This document shows, piece after piece, positions 4,675-7,162 of a DNA stretch of 7,162 nt. The DNA lies in the NCBI GenBank assembly GCA_030592985.1, contig JAUVIB010000160.1:1-7162 (forward strand). The letters run 5' to 3'. The number at the start of each line of letters is the position of its first letter. Position 1 is the stretch's first letter. Origin of the DNA: Calditrichaceae bacterium. GTDB lineage: Bacteria > Calditrichota > Calditrichia > Calditrichales > Calditrichaceae. A program made the translations under genes and the position numbers. Under the pieces are notes generated by a model. That model saw only the letters and a program-made list of their open reading frames with translations, made no database searches and was not told where the DNA came from.

Positions 4675-7162
4675 ATGATAAGACCATTGAATAAAAATAT
4701 TAAATTATTTTTTTATATAATTATACTTCTGATATATTTTCATCCTGTACAGGCACAATGGGATTATTCTGAAATAAGACATCTCACCCGCAGTAAACTT
4801 TGGTCATCGTTTCGAATGTCCGGTCTTCAGGGGCAACAGGCAGAGGGCACTTCATTAGCTAATGATGAAGCCGGTTTAAGTTATCCTGGAAGTAGTATTC
4901 GGGGTGGAGAATATGAGCGCTATTGGAATGCAGAATTTACAGAATCTGCCGGCGGTGCCGGCGGAGGCGCCGTATCTCCAAATGCGGCCAGGAATGTAAA
5001 TTCACATGGTGAAGGAACATTTATTTTAGCAAAGACGGGCAGTACAAAACGTATCTCCTATTCCGGCCCACGTACGACATCATCTGATGTGGTTGCCATG
5101 GTATATGACGCAGCTTCCGGGCCCGAATATGATTTGGGAATTGATGATGGAAAATCAACTTATTGGCCAGGTGCTGCCTTACCAGATCCTTTGGAGTCTC
5201 CGATAGAAATTCATAATTATGCCTATCATAATTATATTGGAAGAGATAATGAAGCTGAAGAAATTATTATTGTAAAATGGACGACGAGTGTTGGAATTAC
5301 AGGTATGAAAAAAGCTAAAGCCTGGAGTTATTATAAATATGATGATTTTTTTATTGTGGAGAATATTTTTGAATATACGGGAGATTCAAATGGTGATGGA
5401 ATGGTTACGACTGAAGACGTTTATGGTACGAATCTTCCCGTTCTGACAGATGTGTATTTTGCCTTTGGTAATATGTTCTCGTCTTCTCTGATGGGAGAAA
5501 CCTGGGGTGATAGTCCATATTATAGCTGGGGTGACTGGAGAAGAAACAGTCCGGCAGCACAGGATGAACACTATAAATATAGCAAATCTCCTGGGTATCA
5601 GGCGCTAATGTCTGAGGATACTCAAAATTATACCGGTAAAAAAATGAGCTATGGATGGGATGGGGATGATCCTGATAATGATTATGATGATACGGGTGAG
5701 CCTTATGTGGATAAATATGCTCAGCGCAATACCGGAAATGAACAGCAGGGGCAGAGTGAGACGCAGCTTTTATCCTATGCTTTTATAGGAATGGCGCCAT
5801 TGGATTATGATCCTTCAGATGGATTTTCTAATGATCCGGATGTTTATGTGGCGCCCGCCTCTTTGGATCAACCGTCACGTTGTAAATGGTGGCCTTATTA
5901 TCGTCTGGATGATAAACCGCTTGAACCCAATTTAATTACTTATACTGAAGAAGAAATTTATGATATGATAACCGTTGATGATCCGGGCAATGATGATCCG
6001 GCAATCCATTCTGATCCTCCACGTGCTGACGCCTTGCGATTGGTAGGGACTTATGCTCATTTCCAGGTATATGGTCCCTATACACTTAATCCGGGGGATA
6101 AGGTCAAAATTGTGATGGCTTTTATCGGAGGTTCTGCGGCTGATTATCTGACAAATCAAGGCGTCTATGATCCAAAAACGGCTCCGGAAAATACCTGGGC
6201 GCGTTCCATCGATCCCGGTAAGATGGAAGAGTTTAAATTTGGTGAAAGGTCCTTATTTCATAATTTATCCCTTGCGCAGGAAATCTACGATTTAGAGTAC
6301 GATGTCCCGGATCCACCACCGGATGTTCTTATTGAAAATATTAGTCCCAATGCCAGTGGGCATCTCCAGCTATTTTGGTCTGATGAAGGATTAGAAGCAG
6401 AGGATCCTGATTATGTTGGTGAAGAAGCGAAAGATGTTGTCGGATTTCGCGTTTATAAAATGCTTGTGGCAGGAGCTTCTGAAAAGGCCGATCCACTCGA
6501 ACCGAGAAGTGATGACAAATTAACCGGAAATTGGCACAATGGCCCTTATGAACTAATAGATGAGATCTTAAAAGGACAACAAATAAGCGATATCGGTTTA
6601 ATTACCTATGATCCGGATAAGCAACGTTACACCTGCACTGATCCTACAACGAAGGTAGGAGCATTTACATACTTTTATAGTGTGAGATCATTTGATAGCG
6701 GGCATAACGATTGGAATAATACCGGCATAGCTATTCCATCTCTCGAGAGCGGATTATCGGCTCCGGAACAAAAAATGTTAATCGGGAAAGAACCATATAG
6801 CGCTGCAAGTGCGGAATCAGATAATATGGAGAAGAAAATTAGAGTTGTTCCTAATCCCTATAAAAAGGATGGTGTGCATGAGTATTCTCTTTCTAACACA
6901 ATTAAATTTTTTAATGTTCCGCAAAAATGTGTTATAACCATTTATTCTGTAAACCTTGACATTGTGGCCCGGGTAGAACATGATGAATCCACGCCTCTCG
7001 GTGAATGGGATCAACAGACCATCAAATTTGCCGGTGATATAGCTCCGGGAATTTATTTCTGGGTTGTTGAATCAAGGCTGGAAGGAGACTACAGTTATAT
7101 CACTGTTTCAGGTGATACACTTCCTCCTGTACATATGAATAGCAAGGGAAAGACACAAAGAG
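4675..7162 (+). CDS. Large secreted protein with FN3-like and T9SS-type C-terminal domains, partner of the receptor (3' partial)
   Basis: The frame is open from the ATG at 4675 to the right edge: 829 codons without a stop. Residues 1-27 are a signal peptide (FFYIIILLIYFHPVQA before Q28) with no lipobox cysteine. Residues about 28-540 form a body I cannot name, with an EF-hand-type loop DSNGDGMVTTED (237-248), an Asp-rich patch (329-342) and GPYTLNPGDKVKIVMAF (467 on), a phrase I recall from uncharacterised secreted FCB proteins. Residues about 545-690 look like an FN3 domain with insertions: LQLFW (W568), VVGFRVYK (588-595), FTYFYSVRSFD (664-674). From 724, VVPNPYKKD, IKFFNVPQKCVITIYS, W778 and APGIYFWVVE match the beta-sandwich of T9SS-type C-terminal domains. 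The gap to the receptor is 30 bases. The position recalls SusD, but the protein shows no SusD features. It is probably a surface or secreted ligand-binding partner; the function is unproven. Confidence 0.88.
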   Translation, partial: MIRPLNKNIKLFFYIIILLIYFHPVQAQWDYSEIRHLTRSKLWSSFRMSGLQGQQAEGTSLANDEAGLSYPGSSIRGGEYERYWNAEFTESAGGAGGGAVSPNAARNVNSHGEGTFILAKTGSTKRISYSGPRTTSSDVVAMVYDAASGPEYDLGIDDGKSTYWPGAALPDPLESPIEIHNYAYHNYIGRDNEAEEIIIVKWTTSVGITGMKKAKAWSYYKYDDFFIVENIFEYTGDSNGDGMVTTEDVYGTNLPVLTDVYFAFGNMFSSSLMGETWGDSPYYSWGDWRRNSPAAQDEHYKYSKSPGYQALMSEDTQNYTGKKMSYGWDGDDPDNDYDDTGEPYVDKYAQRNTGNEQQGQSETQLLSYAFIGMAPLDYDPSDGFSNDPDVYVAPASLDQPSRCKWWPYYRLDDKPLEPNLITYTEEEIYDMITVDDPGNDDPAIHSDPPRADALRLVGTYAHFQVYGPYTLNPGDKVKIVMAFIGGSAADYLTNQGVYDPKTAPENTWARSIDPGKMEEFKFGERSLFHNLSLAQEIYDLEYDVPDPPPDVLIENISPNASGHLQLFWSDEGLEAEDPDYVGEEAKDVVGFRVYKMLVAGASEKADPLEPRSDDKLTGNWHNGPYELIDEILKGQQISDIGLITYDPDKQRYTCTDPTTKVGAFTYFYSVRSFDSGHNDWNNTGIAIPSLESGLSAPEQKMLIGKEPYSAASAESDNMEKKIRVVPNPYKKDGVHEYSLSNTIKFFNVPQKCVITIYSVNLDIVARVEHDESTPLGEWDQQTIKFAGDIAPGIYFWVVESRLEGDYSYITVSGDTLPPVHMNSKGKTQR
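5383..5418 (+). other. EF-hand-type calcium loop in the secreted partner (residues 237-248)
   Basis: DSNGDGMVTTED has D1, N3, D5, G6, V8, T9 and D12 of the EF-hand/dockerin loop. It is preceded by FEYTG and followed by VYGTNLPVLTDVYFAF. The lead-in and the NGDG core match the receptor loop at 3967-4002. Calcium binding is inferred from the motif only. Confidence 0.6.

Noticed and set aside
5386..7014. Minus-strand frames at 5386-5571, 5932-6159 and 6817-7014
   Set aside because: They are antisense shadows of the long open frame from 4675, which has a signal peptide, strong ribosome site and recognisable domains.
4675..7162. Calling the third gene SusD
   Set aside because: No lipobox cysteine at the signal peptide end, no recognisable helical repeat pattern, and FN3-like plus sorting-type domains that SusD proteins lack.

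Overview
The window looks like a chromosomal segment from an AT-rich, Gram-negative bacterium of the wider Fibrobacterota-Chlorobiota-Bacteroidota group. It is probably not a classical Bacteroidota but one of the lineages around Calditrichota, Ignavibacteriota, Marinimicrobia or KSB1. Three things point this way: a C-terminal domain opening with EQNYPNPFNP, the form typical of type IX secretion (T9SS) cargo in those lineages; a TonB-dependent receptor with an N-terminal carboxypeptidase-regulatory-like domain; and outer-membrane barrels ending in aromatic strands. This placement is inference from protein style, not a database result.

Layout. Positions 1-473 hold the 3' end of a secreted, T9SS-type protein whose body lies outside the window. 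It is followed directly by a strong intrinsic terminator (480-517). Positions 518-778 are non-coding and contain a pair of divergent 18-19-nt arms forming an imperfect inverted repeat (545-563 and 640-657) and only weak promoter candidates. From 779 to the right edge, three same-strand genes are packed with gaps of 20 and 30 bases and no terminator, so they read as one operon: a small outer-membrane beta-barrel (779-1489), a 1044-residue SusC/CirA-like TonB-dependent receptor (1510-4644), and a large secreted protein (4675 to beyond 7162). The third gene has an FN3-like domain and a sorting-type C-terminal beta domain and runs off the window.

How they may work together. The receptor would be an energised gate in the outer membrane. 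The downstream protein sits where SusD sits in Sus-type operons, but it has an ordinary signal peptide without a lipobox cysteine and no visible SusD features. It may therefore be a non-lipoprotein surface partner, exported by T9SS or a related route. The receptor carries two perfect EF-hand-type calcium-loop signatures and the partner one; one loop in each sits in the same local context (YTGD-x-NGDG). The small barrel may be an accessory outer-membrane component. No ligand can be deduced. No RNA gene, CRISPR array, insertion sequence or defence system was seen.
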